A DNA stretch of 32,780 bases from Chloroflexota bacterium (GTDB lineage: Bacteria > Chloroflexota > Anaerolineae > Promineifilales > Promineifilaceae): positions 1 through 32,780 of the forward strand of contig PDQY01000044.1 in assembly GCA_002746795.1 (NCBI GenBank). The letters are read 5' to 3'. Each line of letters begins with the position of its first letter. The first letter of the stretch is position 1. A model generated the notes under the pieces. The model did no database searches, was not told the DNA's origin, and saw nothing but the letters and a program-made list of their open reading frames with translations. Below, one piece after another: positions 24,145 through 32,726 of this stretch. The position numbers and the translations under genes were made by a program.

Positions 24145-24467
24145 ATTGTTCTCAACCTCGTTTCAGTGAATTAAAAAGCCGTGCTTATTACACACAGCGT
24201 CATTGTAAGCAATTCTTAATCGAAACGCACATCATTCGCTCCTGCTGAAAAATCGCCAGTCAGCCCACATCTGCATAAGCAGCCCACCACAGAGAGCGCC
24301 CGCTCCGTTAGACACCAATCTACATTTTCCATTGCGAATCAAGATGAGTGATCGTACCATACCGTACAAATAACAGTCATGAAGTATTGCAGTTAAAACC
24401 TTGCCGGAATTTGGAGAGTAAAGTAGTTTTGATTTATCCCCCAATCCCAGCAAAAACAGGAACCACT
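24145..24467. other. Divergent intergenic region between the SufE-like gene and thyA
   Basis: About 320 bp contain only short open frames without recognisable content. Promoters for the SufE-like gene (minus) and thyA (plus) must lie here, but I see no pair close to consensus. An upstream extension of the thyA frame to 24348 lacks conserved sequence. Confidence 0.5.
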
Positions 24468-25262
24468 ATGCAACAGTATCTCAATTTAATGCAGCACATT
24501 CTTGACAATGGCATACAAAAAGGGGACCGTACAGGCACAGGCACCCTAAGTGTATTTGGCTACCAGATGCGCTTTGACCTCAATGAAGGCTTCCCCGCAG
24601 TGACCACAAAAAAACTCCATTTCCGCTCAATTATTCACGAACTACTCTGGTTTTTACAGGGCAAGACCAACATCCAATACCTGCAAGAGAATCGTGTCAC
24701 TATCTGGGATAAGTGGGCAGATGAAAATGGCGAGCTAGGCCCCATCTATGGTTGTCAATGGCGCTCCTGGCCTGCCCCAAACGGCCGTTCCATAGATCAG
24801 ATCTCCCAACTCATCAACAGCCTGACACACAATCCAGACTCCCGCCGTCACATCATTAGTGCCTGGAATGTAGCCGATATCGAGAACATGGCGCTGCCAC
24901 CCTGCCACCTGCTTTGTCAATTCTACGTAGCCGCTGGCACACTCTCTTGCCAACTTTACCAACGCAGCGCCGATGTGTTCCTGGGCGTCCCCTTCAATAT
25001 CGCCTCCTACGCCCTGCTAACCCTCATGATCGCCCAAGTAACTGGCTACAAACCAGGTGAACTCATCCACACCTTCGGCGATGCCCATCTCTATCTCAAC
25101 CACCTGGAACAAACCAAATTACAACTATCCCGCAAACCATATCCACTGCCTGAAATACAGCTCAACCCAGATGTAAAATCCATCTTTGCTTTCAAATACA
25201 CAGATTTCAAACTTATCGGCTATCAATCCCATCCCCCCATCAAAGCACCAATAGCCGTCTAA
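24468..25262 (+). CDS. thyA: Thymidylate synthase (ThyA)
   Basis: This enzyme makes dTMP from dUMP using 5,10-methylenetetrahydrofolate, which is oxidised to dihydrofolate. With the ATG at 24468 (AGGA upstream) the product is 264 residues, the same as E. coli ThyA, and the nucleophile is C146 ([11 protein letters not shown]). Other family motifs are [61 protein letters not shown] in part, and the C-terminal IKAPIAV. It precedes folA by 69 bp, the classic pair in which DHFR recycles the dihydrofolate made by ThyA. Confidence 0.97.
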   Translation: MQQYLNLMQHILDNGIQKGDRTGTGTLSVFGYQMRFDLNEGFPAVTTKKLHFRSIIHELLWFLQGKTNIQYLQENRVTIWDKWADENGELGPIYGCQWRSWPAPNGRSIDQISQLINSLTHNPDSRRHIISAWNVADIENMALPPCHLLCQFYVAAGTLSCQLYQRSADVFLGVPFNIASYALLTLMIAQVTGYKPGELIHTFGDAHLYLNHLEQTKLQLSRKPYPLPEIQLNPDVKSIFAFKYTDFKLIGYQSHPPIKAPIAV

Positions 25263-25267
25263 TAACG

Positions 25268-25279
25268 AGCGCGCGCGCT
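25268..25279. repeat. 12-bp palindrome AGCGCGCGCGCT after thyA
   Basis: A perfect palindrome of alternating CG lies 5 bp after the thyA stop. It could be a short hairpin or a Z-DNA-prone site. No T-tract follows, so it is not a standard terminator. Confidence 0.5.
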
Positions 25280-25331
25280 AAAGGCAAGCAAAAAACTTTC
25301 ACACTCGCCCTTGCGCCACCCCCTAACACCT

Positions 25332-25838
25332 ATGATTATCTCAATGATCACCGCCATGGATAAAAACAAAGTCATCGGAAATAACGGCCGTTTACCCTGG
25401 CGGCTCCCTGCTGATACACAACGATTCGTCGCCCTCACCATGGGCAAACCCGTCATCATGGGGCGCAAAACATACGACTCCATTCCAGACAGGTTCAAAC
25501 CACTCAAAGGGCGCACAAACATCATCATCACACACAACCCAAACTACGAAGCACCCGGCTGCATTGTAGTCACTTCACCAGAAGCCGCCCTGGCCGCGGC
25601 TGGCGATGTTGAGGAAGTCATAATCGGCGGAGGCCAAGCCATCTACGAAGCGTTTCTGCTCCAGGCTCACCGCCTCTATCTCACCATCATTGATGATGAA
25701 TTTGAGGGAGACACACACTTCCCCACAGCCGAACAAATCGATTGGAACATTATCGAAGAACAAAGCTTCGAGCCAGACAAAAAAAACAAATATCGCTACC
25801 AATTTTTAACGTTAAGCAAGAAAATTATCAATGATTAA
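25332..25838 (+). CDS. folA: Dihydrofolate reductase
   Basis: This 168-residue enzyme reduces dihydrofolate to tetrahydrofolate with NADPH. It has IISMITAMDKNKVIGNNGRLPW, the catalytic acidic residue D28 in LPAD, VIMGRKTYDSI, GRTNIIIT and EVIIGGGQAIYEAFL. The ATG at 25332 begins the conserved strand; an earlier frame start at 25311 adds seven non-conserved residues. No Shine-Dalgarno is seen, so coupling to thyA is likely. The last residues (IIND) and the stop codon are encoded by a heptad repeat. A palindrome at 25383-25392 encodes the N-G-R of the Met20 loop region. Confidence 0.96.
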   Translation: MIISMITAMDKNKVIGNNGRLPWRLPADTQRFVALTMGKPVIMGRKTYDSIPDRFKPLKGRTNIIITHNPNYEAPGCIVVTSPEAALAAAGDVEEVIIGGGQAIYEAFLLQAHRLYLTIIDDEFEGDTHFPTAEQIDWNIIEEQSFEPDKKNKYRYQFLTLSKKIIND

Positions 25839-25891
25839 AGATCAGCAATCATTTTTCACTCTCAATCTTCAATCTTGATTCTTCAATCACC
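25830..25891. repeat. Heptad hairpin element filling the folA-clp gap
   Basis: The left units are AATGATT, AAAGATC and AGCAATC (25830-25850). The right units are CACTCTC, AATCTTC, AATCTTG, ATTCTTC and AATCACC (25857-25891). The last unit ends exactly at the clp start codon, and the first holds part of the folA stop. It replaces any Shine-Dalgarno for clp. Confidence 0.8.
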
Positions 25892-28111
25892 ATGGACACC
25901 TTAAACCCCAACATCCCCACCAACGAACTCTCAGGGCTGATGACAACGGCCGTTACCCAAATGAGCAGCTACCATCTCACCCTGCTCACCCCCCAGCTAC
26001 TCTTACGTGTAATGCTGGAAGATGAGAACACCGTTGGTCACAAAATCCTCAAACAATTGCAAACAGAACGCGGCTTCAGCTGGAAAAATTTACTCTCCCG
26101 CGTAGAACAAGTCACCCACCTGAACAAAGGGCGAGATGCCAAATTCCAATTTACCGACGACTTCGGCAAACATATCCCCTTAGCCGATGAGATGTTAATT
26201 GTCATAGATGAAGCGTTAACGCTAGCACAATCCCGAGAAGAACTCAAAGCCAGCAGTGGTCACGCCCTAGCCGCTATGGCACAAAAAAACGTCACCACCT
26301 ACGCCATCTTGCAACGCATTGGCATTACCCCAGAGGCCGTCATCAACTTACTGGCAGAAAGCACAGAAAAAGGCACCGCCATCATCACCGATTTTGTCAC
26401 CGAAGCCCAGTCTGGCAATGCCCAAGCCGTCTATCAAAGAACCAATCTCCTGCAAGAACTGATCAGCCTGTTATCCCTTTCCCAAAAACGGCATATCCTT
26501 CTCGTTGGACCAGAAGGCGCAGGAAAACGCACCTTGGGCTACAGCCTGGCACAATTGTTGGCTGAAGGCAAAGGGCCAGCCAATCTACGCTCCCTCGTGG
26601 AAATCAACGAAAGCGCCTTACTAGAAAATCCACTGGCAGCCATGCGAGTAGCCATGCGCCGCGCCAGCGGAGGAGTGCTGCTCGTCCCGGGCATTGACCG
26701 CTTCTTTGCCGACCGGCTGCACGCCCGTTTTCCCGCACAAGTCAACCGGGAGCTGCACAAAGCGATTCTGGGCAACGACCATGTCATCATAGGCACGACA
26801 ACTTTGGCACATTATGAACGGCTGCACAACGACCCCCTCGTGCGCCAGCACACAAATCGCTTAGACGTGCCCGCCGCCACCCCCACAGAAGCCACCGCCA
26901 TGCTGCTCTTCCACAAACAACGTCTGGAACAAGAGTATGATATTGAAGTGACAAGAGAAGCCTTGGAAACGGCCGTTACCCTTGCCAACCAATACATCAA
27001 AACCATCGCCCTGCCTGCCGCCGCCGTGCAGCTAGCCGACCGCGCTTGCGCCATCGTGCGCCTGGTCACGCAAGAACATGTAGCCAACTTACCACAAGTA
27101 GAAGCAGACGGGCGTCTAAGCCCAGAAGATGTCATGGTCGCTGCCAGCAAAATGACCAAAATTCCCATCACCAAACTCAACCAGGATGAACGCAGCAAAT
27201 ACGCCAACATGGTTGAACATCTGCACCAACGCATCATCGGGCAAGACGAAGCCATCCTGGCCGTCAGTCGCGCCGTAAAAACAGCGCGGGTCGGCCTACG
27301 CAACCCCAAACGCCCCATTGGCTCCTTTCTCTTCCTTGGCCCCAGCGGTGTCGGTAAAACAGAACTGGCAAAAGCATTAGCTGAATTCATGTTTGGCACC
27401 GAAAAAGCGATGTTGGTACTCGACATGAGCGAGTATCAAGAAGAAGCCAGCGTCAATCGCCTCATTGGTGCGCCACCTGGCTACATCGGTCATGACGCAG
27501 GGGGACAGCTCACCAATTTTGTGCGAGAACAGCCGTATACCGTTGTCCTCTTTGACGAAGTAGAAAAAGCACACAATCGAGTGTTTGACGTGATGCTGCA
27601 AGTTTTGGAAGAAGGTCGCCTCACAGACAGCAAAGGCCGCACCACCACCTTCAGCGAGACAGTAGTTATCATGACCAGCAACTTAGGTTCCAAACATATG
27701 CTGGTGCCCGTCATCGGCGAAATCGAAAGAGAGCTAGTCCTAGACGATGTCCATTCATTCTTTCGCCCAGAGTTTCTCAATCGGCTCGACGAAATCATTT
27801 TGTTCCACCAGTTAGCCAACGAGCAGTTAGCCCAAATCTTAGACTTGATGCTCAAAAAAGAGAAAAAATTAGCCACCAGTCAAGGCATCGAACTAGAGCT
27901 AACCCATGAAGCAAAATGGTGGCTGCTGGCGCAAAACGATCAACCAGAGTTTGGGGCACGGCCATTGCGGCGTATTATCGCCCGCCATTTACGAGAGCCC
28001 TTGGCAGATTTTCTTTTGCGGGAAGGCAGCCAACCCACCCCAGGCCACACCACCACCATCATCGTTGACACCCAAAATTCTGGCTTAGATTTTGACATTA
28101 AACCAACATGA
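25892..28111 (+). CDS. Clp-family AAA+ ATPase with degenerate first ATPase domain
   Basis: This 739-residue HSP100 protein resembles ClpC/ClpA. There is a Clp_N-like N-terminal region (about 10-155), a first AAA module (about 185-400) and a second (about 440-735). In the second, Walker A GPSGVGKT (483-490), Walker B VVLFDE (551-556), the pore loop GYIG, TSNLGS and the sensor-2 ARPLRR are intact. In the first, Walker A is GPEGAGKR, the Walker B segment reads LLVPGID with no DE pair, and the KYRG pore-loop motif is absent. Domain 1 therefore probably does not hydrolyse ATP. No ClpB-type middle coiled-coil is evident. The start codon follows a heptad element directly. Confidence 0.9.
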   Translation: MDTLNPNIPTNELSGLMTTAVTQMSSYHLTLLTPQLLLRVMLEDENTVGHKILKQLQTERGFSWKNLLSRVEQVTHLNKGRDAKFQFTDDFGKHIPLADEMLIVIDEALTLAQSREELKASSGHALAAMAQKNVTTYAILQRIGITPEAVINLLAESTEKGTAIITDFVTEAQSGNAQAVYQRTNLLQELISLLSLSQKRHILLVGPEGAGKRTLGYSLAQLLAEGKGPANLRSLVEINESALLENPLAAMRVAMRRASGGVLLVPGIDRFFADRLHARFPAQVNRELHKAILGNDHVIIGTTTLAHYERLHNDPLVRQHTNRLDVPAATPTEATAMLLFHKQRLEQEYDIEVTREALETAVTLANQYIKTIALPAAAVQLADRACAIVRLVTQEHVANLPQVEADGRLSPEDVMVAASKMTKIPITKLNQDERSKYANMVEHLHQRIIGQDEAILAVSRAVKTARVGLRNPKRPIGSFLFLGPSGVGKTELAKALAEFMFGTEKAMLVLDMSEYQEEASVNRLIGAPPGYIGHDAGGQLTNFVREQPYTVVLFDEVEKAHNRVFDVMLQVLEEGRLTDSKGRTTTFSETVVIMTSNLGSKHMLVPVIGEIERELVLDDVHSFFRPEFLNRLDEIILFHQLANEQLAQILDLMLKKEKKLATSQGIELELTHEAKWWLLAQNDQPEFGARPLRRIIARHLREPLADFLLREGSQPTPGHTTTIIVDTQNSGLDFDIKPT

Positions 28112-28146
28112 AGGGATGGGGTCAGGGAGGCTCTCCATATCCAGGC

Positions 28147-28206
28147 AAAAAAAATGAGATGTCCTGCAAGCGGGAGCCTACAGGAGCATCTCTCGGGGGG
28201 GGAGCC
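28147..28206 (-). ncRNA. Candidate small RNA, about 60 nt
   Basis: On the minus strand a promoter-like sequence is followed by CTGGCTCCCCCCCC and then the hairpin GAGATG-CT-CCTG (28192-28181) with CAGG-A-CATCTC (28166-28156), ending in eight T residues. This is a complete rho-independent terminator pointing left, although no minus-strand protein gene lies to the right before 29808. The transcript would have a C8 run and a second GGCTCCCG in the loop, both of which could pair with G-rich ribosome sites. The RNA family is not recognised. Confidence 0.5.
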
Positions 28207-28212
28207 AGAAAA

Positions 28213-28240
28213 AGTATAGCATAACATCCATTTTTTGCAA
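28213..28240 (-). promoter_or_regulatory. Predicted promoter for the candidate small RNA
   Basis: On the minus strand TTGCAA (28240-28235) is followed after 16 nt by TATACT (28218-28213), which carries an extended -10 (TGCTATACT). It points left into the terminator at 28147-28192. Confidence 0.5.
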
Positions 28241-28435
28241 ATTTATGATAAAAATTAACTTTTTGCTCATTTTCCCATAATTTTGTTCTGCCCCTGTGGA
28301 AAATGCTGAATCTTGTTTCTTGATATTGCCATTCAACTTTTTAACGGCCGTTTAGCGTTCTACCCTTAACCTATTCATATATACAACCTATTTCATTGGT
28401 TTCATACCAACAACACGCAAAAAAGGAGAATCCTC
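28241..28435. other. Leader region of the metallopeptidase gene
   Basis: This AT-rich stretch of about 195 bp holds one intergenic AACGGCCGTT (28343-28352) and must hold the promoter of the next gene. I see no clear -35/-10 pair. An AAAAAAGGAG ribosome site ends it. Confidence 0.5.
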
Positions 28436-29719
28436 ATGCTAGACACAACCGTATGGAACAGTAGATGGCAAGCATGCGCAGCCACTTTAGATGAGATGCA
28501 ACAGGCTTACACCACTCTCAACAGCCCCACCTTCGAAGCCATGTCCATTTGTCTCAAAGCGTTTGGCGGCGATCAGTTTGACTTTTTTATCACCGGATTT
28601 GAAAGTCATCGTTTACTCCCCTCACCCAATTTCCCCCCTGAAAACATCTTACGCGCCACATTAGACCAGGTCAGTTATGACATCACAGCCATCCGGCAAG
28701 CTGTCGATCAACTTCAAGATGGCTTCCCCACCATGAAAGAATCCCTGGCCATCGCCAGCGCACTCACCCAGAACGCCTTAAACCTCGGCATTGAGAGCCA
28801 ATTGATAAAACAAGCAGCAGTGATTGCCTGCTTCATCAAAGCGGCCAACATTCGCGTGATTCCCTATGCGCCGGTTGCCCTCGTGAGAGTGCCCTACACC
28901 TGCTTCACGACCAAACGGGATTATTTAGCCACACCACATGAAATTGGTCATTACATTTACCACAACGGCGCCATAGCATCAGACTTACACAATTTGCTGC
29001 CCGCCATGCCAGATTGGGGAGCAGGTTGGCTAGAAGAAATCTTTGCCGATGTCTATGGCTGTCTTGTTGCTGGCCCTGTCATCGGCCTCGATTTTGAAGA
29101 TTTACTAACCGACAATGACTTAGGACATTTCTTAACCAGTGATGGTGAACATCCTGTAGACGTTGTGCGCCCGTATATTTACATCAAAACCTTAAACAAA
29201 ATGGGATTCCTCAATGCCGCCGAAGCGCTAAAAAACCGCTGGCATCATATTTTAGTCAGGCGAGGCAATCCGCACAGCTTCTACCCAGATGACAACTACG
29301 GTGAAATCCCCCTGGCCTTGGCAAAAGATTTTGTCGAGCAAACGGCCGTTGTCATTCTAGAATACTTAAAAAATCGCGGCGTACCTACCAACAAAACCTG
29401 GACACAAGATTTGCCCACACCGGAAACACCAATTGACGAGCTGTACCTGGCATTTGATACAAAGCTGGATGAGCTCGCTGAAACACCGCTGAACAACCTG
29501 GAAGTTGATCGTGACGAAAACAAACTATTTGTCACGATACCCAGTGGAGAAAAGCGCAACCAACGACAGATTGGCGAGACACAATCATGGGTAGATTGGG
29601 CAAAAGTACAAAGTCGTCAACACCCAAAAGACCCCTTACCTATACCCACGTGGATTGGCATCTTCAATGCAGGTGGCTGGCCTGTTAAAGGGCCAGAAGA
29701 TGGCGGTGCAGGCGGATAA
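28436..29719 (+). CDS. Predicted zinc metallopeptidase, uncharacterised
   Basis: This 427-residue protein contains HEIGHYIY (about residues 168-175), a HExxH zinc site, followed about 28 residues later by WLEEIFADVYGC, which supplies the third ligand and resembles the ExxxD of gluzincin peptidases. The N-terminal 130 residues look helical. No signal peptide or membrane segment is seen, so it is probably cytoplasmic. The C-terminal 90 residues have no recognised domain and end in GPEDGGAGG. I do not recognise the family. The ATG at 28436 has AAGGAG upstream, and the gene stands alone between its own leader and a terminator. Confidence 0.7.
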   Translation: MLDTTVWNSRWQACAATLDEMQQAYTTLNSPTFEAMSICLKAFGGDQFDFFITGFESHRLLPSPNFPPENILRATLDQVSYDITAIRQAVDQLQDGFPTMKESLAIASALTQNALNLGIESQLIKQAAVIACFIKAANIRVIPYAPVALVRVPYTCFTTKRDYLATPHEIGHYIYHNGAIASDLHNLLPAMPDWGAGWLEEIFADVYGCLVAGPVIGLDFEDLLTDNDLGHFLTSDGEHPVDVVRPYIYIKTLNKMGFLNAAEALKNRWHHILVRRGNPHSFYPDDNYGEIPLALAKDFVEQTAVVILEYLKNRGVPTNKTWTQDLPTPETPIDELYLAFDTKLDELAETPLNNLEVDRDENKLFVTIPSGEKRNQRQIGETQSWVDWAKVQSRQHPKDPLPIPTWIGIFNAGGWPVKGPEDGGAGG

Positions 29720-29725
29720 TTTCCC

Positions 29726-29768
29726 AAGGGGGTTGCATACCTCCCCACAGGCAACCCCCTTCTTTCCT
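29726..29768 (+). terminator. Terminator of the metallopeptidase gene
   Basis: AAGGGGGTTGC (29726-29736) pairs perfectly with GCAACCCCCTT (29751-29761), followed by CTTTCC. The loop is 14 nt. It may also serve the convergent SARP-family gene. Confidence 0.85.
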
Positions 29769-29807
29769 CAAAATTGATCCCAAAACATCCATGCTGGCTT
29801 CCTTCTA

Positions 29808-32726
29808 TCAGGATTGGAATTCATGCAGTTCTCCAGTTTTGCTTTGCGACATCCAATGGCCCACTCGATTGACCCAATATTCATTCCCTATCTCTTGAGC
29901 AATCTCTTTAGAGGCTAACCAATATTCTTCCGCCATCTCCATCTTATTCAACCCGTAATAAGCATTCCCCATATTGCCCAGAACCCAAGCTCGCCCCATC
30001 CGGTCTGAAACACGGGTAAATAACTCCAATGCCTCTTGTCCGAACTGTAAACACAATTCATACTCCCCCATATCTCTATAGATTAAGCACATTTGGAACT
30101 TTGCATTTCCTAAAGAAGCCATATCTCCCATTTTTTCAAGCAGCCTCATGCTTTTTTGAGCATACTCAATCGCTAATTGAAACTGTTTTTGCATTCGATT
30201 TAAATAAGCAAGCCCATTCAAAGAGACGGCAAATTCCCCCTTATCCCCTAACTCTTCCGCCAAGGCGTATGCCCGTTCACCACTCGATTGAGCCAGTCCA
30301 TATTGCTTTACGGTAGAATAGCCATACAACATCAAGCGCAAAGTACGGAGTAAATCCAGGCGGCTGTCAATCTTTTCTTGAATCGCCGCGGCCTCACACA
30401 AAATTTCTAAAGAGCGTTCGCGCTTGCCCGCCCGCCCCATCAATAACGCCTGCCGGTATTTAAATTGACCAATCCCTTGTAGATCATTTAGCGTCTGTTT
30501 TGTTTTTAGACCAGATGTTAATAACTGGTCTGCCTCATCATAACGCCCCTGAAAAATATGAATCCGAGCCAATTCATATTGAATATCAGCCACACTAACG
30601 CTATCTTCTAAATCCTCAAAAATAACTTGTGCCTGTTCAAAGAGGGTCCGTGCTTCATCATATTGGCCTTGTTCGAGCAAAGCCATCCCTTGCCGGTATA
30701 AATTCTCACCAATTTGTCCATCATTCTCAATAGATAAGGCGCCATGATAAGCGAGCTGGTAAGCTTTGTTTGCTCGATCAAATAATCCCTGGGCAAACCA
30801 AGCCTGGTTCAAGCTCTGATTAAAACGGAACAAAGTCTGCCATATTCCCTCATCCGCCATAATCTGAACAGCTGCATCTAGATTGTCCCATTCTTGATTT
30901 AATTTTTGATAATTTGTGCTGAATTTATCCGCAAAGCCTGCATAAAAATCAACCATACGCAGGGAAGAGGATCGCTTATCCCCCAACTTCTCTTCAGAAA
31001 AGTAAGCCAGAAGGGCATGCTGGCGGTAATAATCTTCACCTTGTTCGATGAGCAGAGAACGCGCCGCAAGCGTGTCCAGATGGTCTTGCATCTTATAAAA
31101 ATCTTGATCAGCAATATAAGCCAACGCCGCAGCGGTAAAGGCACGTCCTTCAAACACAGCCAACAACGCAAAAACTCGCTGTTGTATTTGATCTAACGCT
31201 GTCCAGCTAATATCAAAGGAAGCGCGGACAACGCCTTCGCTATCGGCTGCATCTAACAAGACTGTGCCTTGTAAGCGGCGCAAGAAGTCAGTCAATCGAC
31301 GGCGGGGACGAGCCACCAGATACTGACCAGCAATGGCCAAAGCCAGGGGCAAGTTTTGCAATTTCTGGCATATTTCATCAGCAGCAAGCTGTTCGTTTTG
31401 CACCCGGAAATCACCGATGATGCTGCTGAGAAGAGAACGGCCGTTTTCCTGCGTCAGCACATCTAAATTGAACAGTTCAGCCCCCAACGCCGCCGCCAAA
31501 TCAGCATTACGGGTGGTAGCCAGTATCATCGACTGTCCGGTCGTAGGCAGCAAGGGTTTCACCCGGGCAGCAACCGTGACATCATCAATAACAATCAATG
31601 CCTGCCTGGTAGCCAACATCTCACGAACGGCCGTTAAACGATCTTCGAGCTTAGAAATCCCCCTGAAATTATAACCATAGGCGGCCGCCCACCGTTCCAC
31701 GATGGTAACAAGATCACTGTTAGCATTTGCCCACAACACCCCATCAGGGAAAAATGAAGCATACTGGTAGGCAAATTGAATACACAGCGATGATTTTCCC
31801 ACCCCGCCCATACCAGACACACAAACAATCTTAACACCATCTCGGGACTCAAATTGAGACTTCAGATAAGCCAACTCAGCAGCTCGACCACAAAAAAACG
31901 GAATTTCGGCTGGCATGAGCAAAGGGACAGCCTGAGATTCCACTTCAGGCAGCGTTAAGGGCTGCGTGCGAACAATGTCCGCACCGGTTTGCTGCTTAAT
32001 TTTATGAAAGAGGTCAATCGTTTGCTCTTCAGGCTCAACCCCAATTTCACTATCCAACATCTCCCGGCAGATTTCAAATTGGCGTAAGGCAGCTCCTCGC
32101 TGCCCATTTTGGTAATACAGCCACATCAGCTTCCGGTGTGTTTCTTCTCGCCAGGGATCAAGGTTCAGAATTTGATTGGCAGTTTCAATGCCAGCTTCAT
32201 AATCTTGATGCTGAAGATCAAACTCAACCAGTTTTTCAAGAGAAGACAACGCCTGCGCACGAAAGCCCTCCCGCTGCACCATCATCCACTCTTCAAATCC
32301 ATACGCATCGCCAGCTTGATACCCTTCTAAAAAGTCGCCAACATATAAATTGGCCACGCCACGCAAATGGGTTCGCGCCGCAGAGCCATCAACATTCTTC
32401 GCAAGCATCAAATAATGGTTAAAGGCATCCGTATCAATCCAGCATAATTCCTTGGCCGAAAACGCAAGGGTTTGGCGAGAAACCTCAATGTAAGGGGCAA
32501 TGTACTTACGCATTTTTGTCAGATCAACCCGCAGGCTGCGTAAAGCATCCGCCTCTGGTTTTTCGCCCCAAAACATCCCAGCTAAAGCCAAACGTGATTG
32601 AGGACGTCCAGTTAATGCCAGGTAACAGATTAAACCTCTAGCCTTAACCGATAACAGGCGCGTTAAATCCTGCTCTCCCAGGGACAGCGCCAGTCCTCCA
32701 AAAAATCTTAGCCGGAACTCCGACAT
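29808..32726 (-). CDS. AfsR/SARP-family regulator: winged helix, BTAD, NB-ARC ATPase and TPR repeats
   Basis: This 972-residue STAND-type transcription factor has an N-terminal winged-helix DNA-binding domain (about 1-95: VKARGLICYLAL, LRSLRVDLTKMRKYI) and a bacterial transcriptional activation domain (about 98-245, ending REMLDSEIGVEPEEQT). An NB-ARC ATPase follows with Walker A GMGGVGKS (305-312) and Walker B LIVIDD (377-382). The C-terminal part (about 640-960) consists of TPR-like repeats (YDEARTLFEQAQVIFEDL, GKRERSLEILCEA). Such proteins switch on target genes after ligand sensing by the TPR part. The target is not evident; the 5' flank beyond 32726 is mostly outside the window. GGAG precedes the ATG by 5 nt. 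Two palindromes lie inside (31437, 31626). Confidence 0.93.
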   Translation of the reverse strand: MSEFRLRFFGGLALSLGEQDLTRLLSVKARGLICYLALTGRPQSRLALAGMFWGEKPEADALRSLRVDLTKMRKYIAPYIEVSRQTLAFSAKELCWIDTDAFNHYLMLAKNVDGSAARTHLRGVANLYVGDFLEGYQAGDAYGFEEWMMVQREGFRAQALSSLEKLVEFDLQHQDYEAGIETANQILNLDPWREETHRKLMWLYYQNGQRGAALRQFEICREMLDSEIGVEPEEQTIDLFHKIKQQTGADIVRTQPLTLPEVESQAVPLLMPAEIPFFCGRAAELAYLKSQFESRDGVKIVCVSGMGGVGKSSLCIQFAYQYASFFPDGVLWANANSDLVTIVERWAAAYGYNFRGISKLEDRLTAVREMLATRQALIVIDDVTVAARVKPLLPTTGQSMILATTRNADLAAALGAELFNLDVLTQENGRSLLSSIIGDFRVQNEQLAADEICQKLQNLPLALAIAGQYLVARPRRRLTDFLRRLQGTVLLDAADSEGVVRASFDISWTALDQIQQRVFALLAVFEGRAFTAAALAYIADQDFYKMQDHLDTLAARSLLIEQGEDYYRQHALLAYFSEEKLGDKRSSSLRMVDFYAGFADKFSTNYQKLNQEWDNLDAAVQIMADEGIWQTLFRFNQSLNQAWFAQGLFDRANKAYQLAYHGALSIENDGQIGENLYRQGMALLEQGQYDEARTLFEQAQVIFEDLEDSVSVADIQYELARIHIFQGRYDEADQLLTSGLKTKQTLNDLQGIGQFKYRQALLMGRAGKRERSLEILCEAAAIQEKIDSRLDLLRTLRLMLYGYSTVKQYGLAQSSGERAYALAEELGDKGEFAVSLNGLAYLNRMQKQFQLAIEYAQKSMRLLEKMGDMASLGNAKFQMCLIYRDMGEYELCLQFGQEALELFTRVSDRMGRAWVLGNMGNAYYGLNKMEMAEEYWLASKEIAQEIGNEYWVNRVGHWMSQSKTGELHEFQS

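Larger units (their letters stand above)
129..31635. repeat. Highly iterated palindrome AACGGCCGTT, 30 perfect copies plus 3 near copies
   Basis: Perfect copies start at 129, 1742, 3178, 5363, 5534, 5753, 6555, 7092, 8683, 9077, 9750, 10769, 11360, 11930, 13630, 13852, 15948, 16632, 17700, 18610, 22428, 23940, 24780, 25383, 25945, 26968, 28343, 29341, 31437 and 31626. CACGGCCGTT occurs at 3743, 11645 and 22065. Thirty of the 33 are in genes: 18 read as T-A-V, 9 as N-G-R and 3 as R-P. Three are intergenic (9750, 10769, 28343). With uniform bases about 0.03 copies are expected. Confidence 0.97.

Noticed and set aside
24232..24453. Minus-strand ORF upstream of the SufE-like gene
   Set aside because: It has no ribosome site and no conserved-looking sequence, and it occupies a divergent promoter region.
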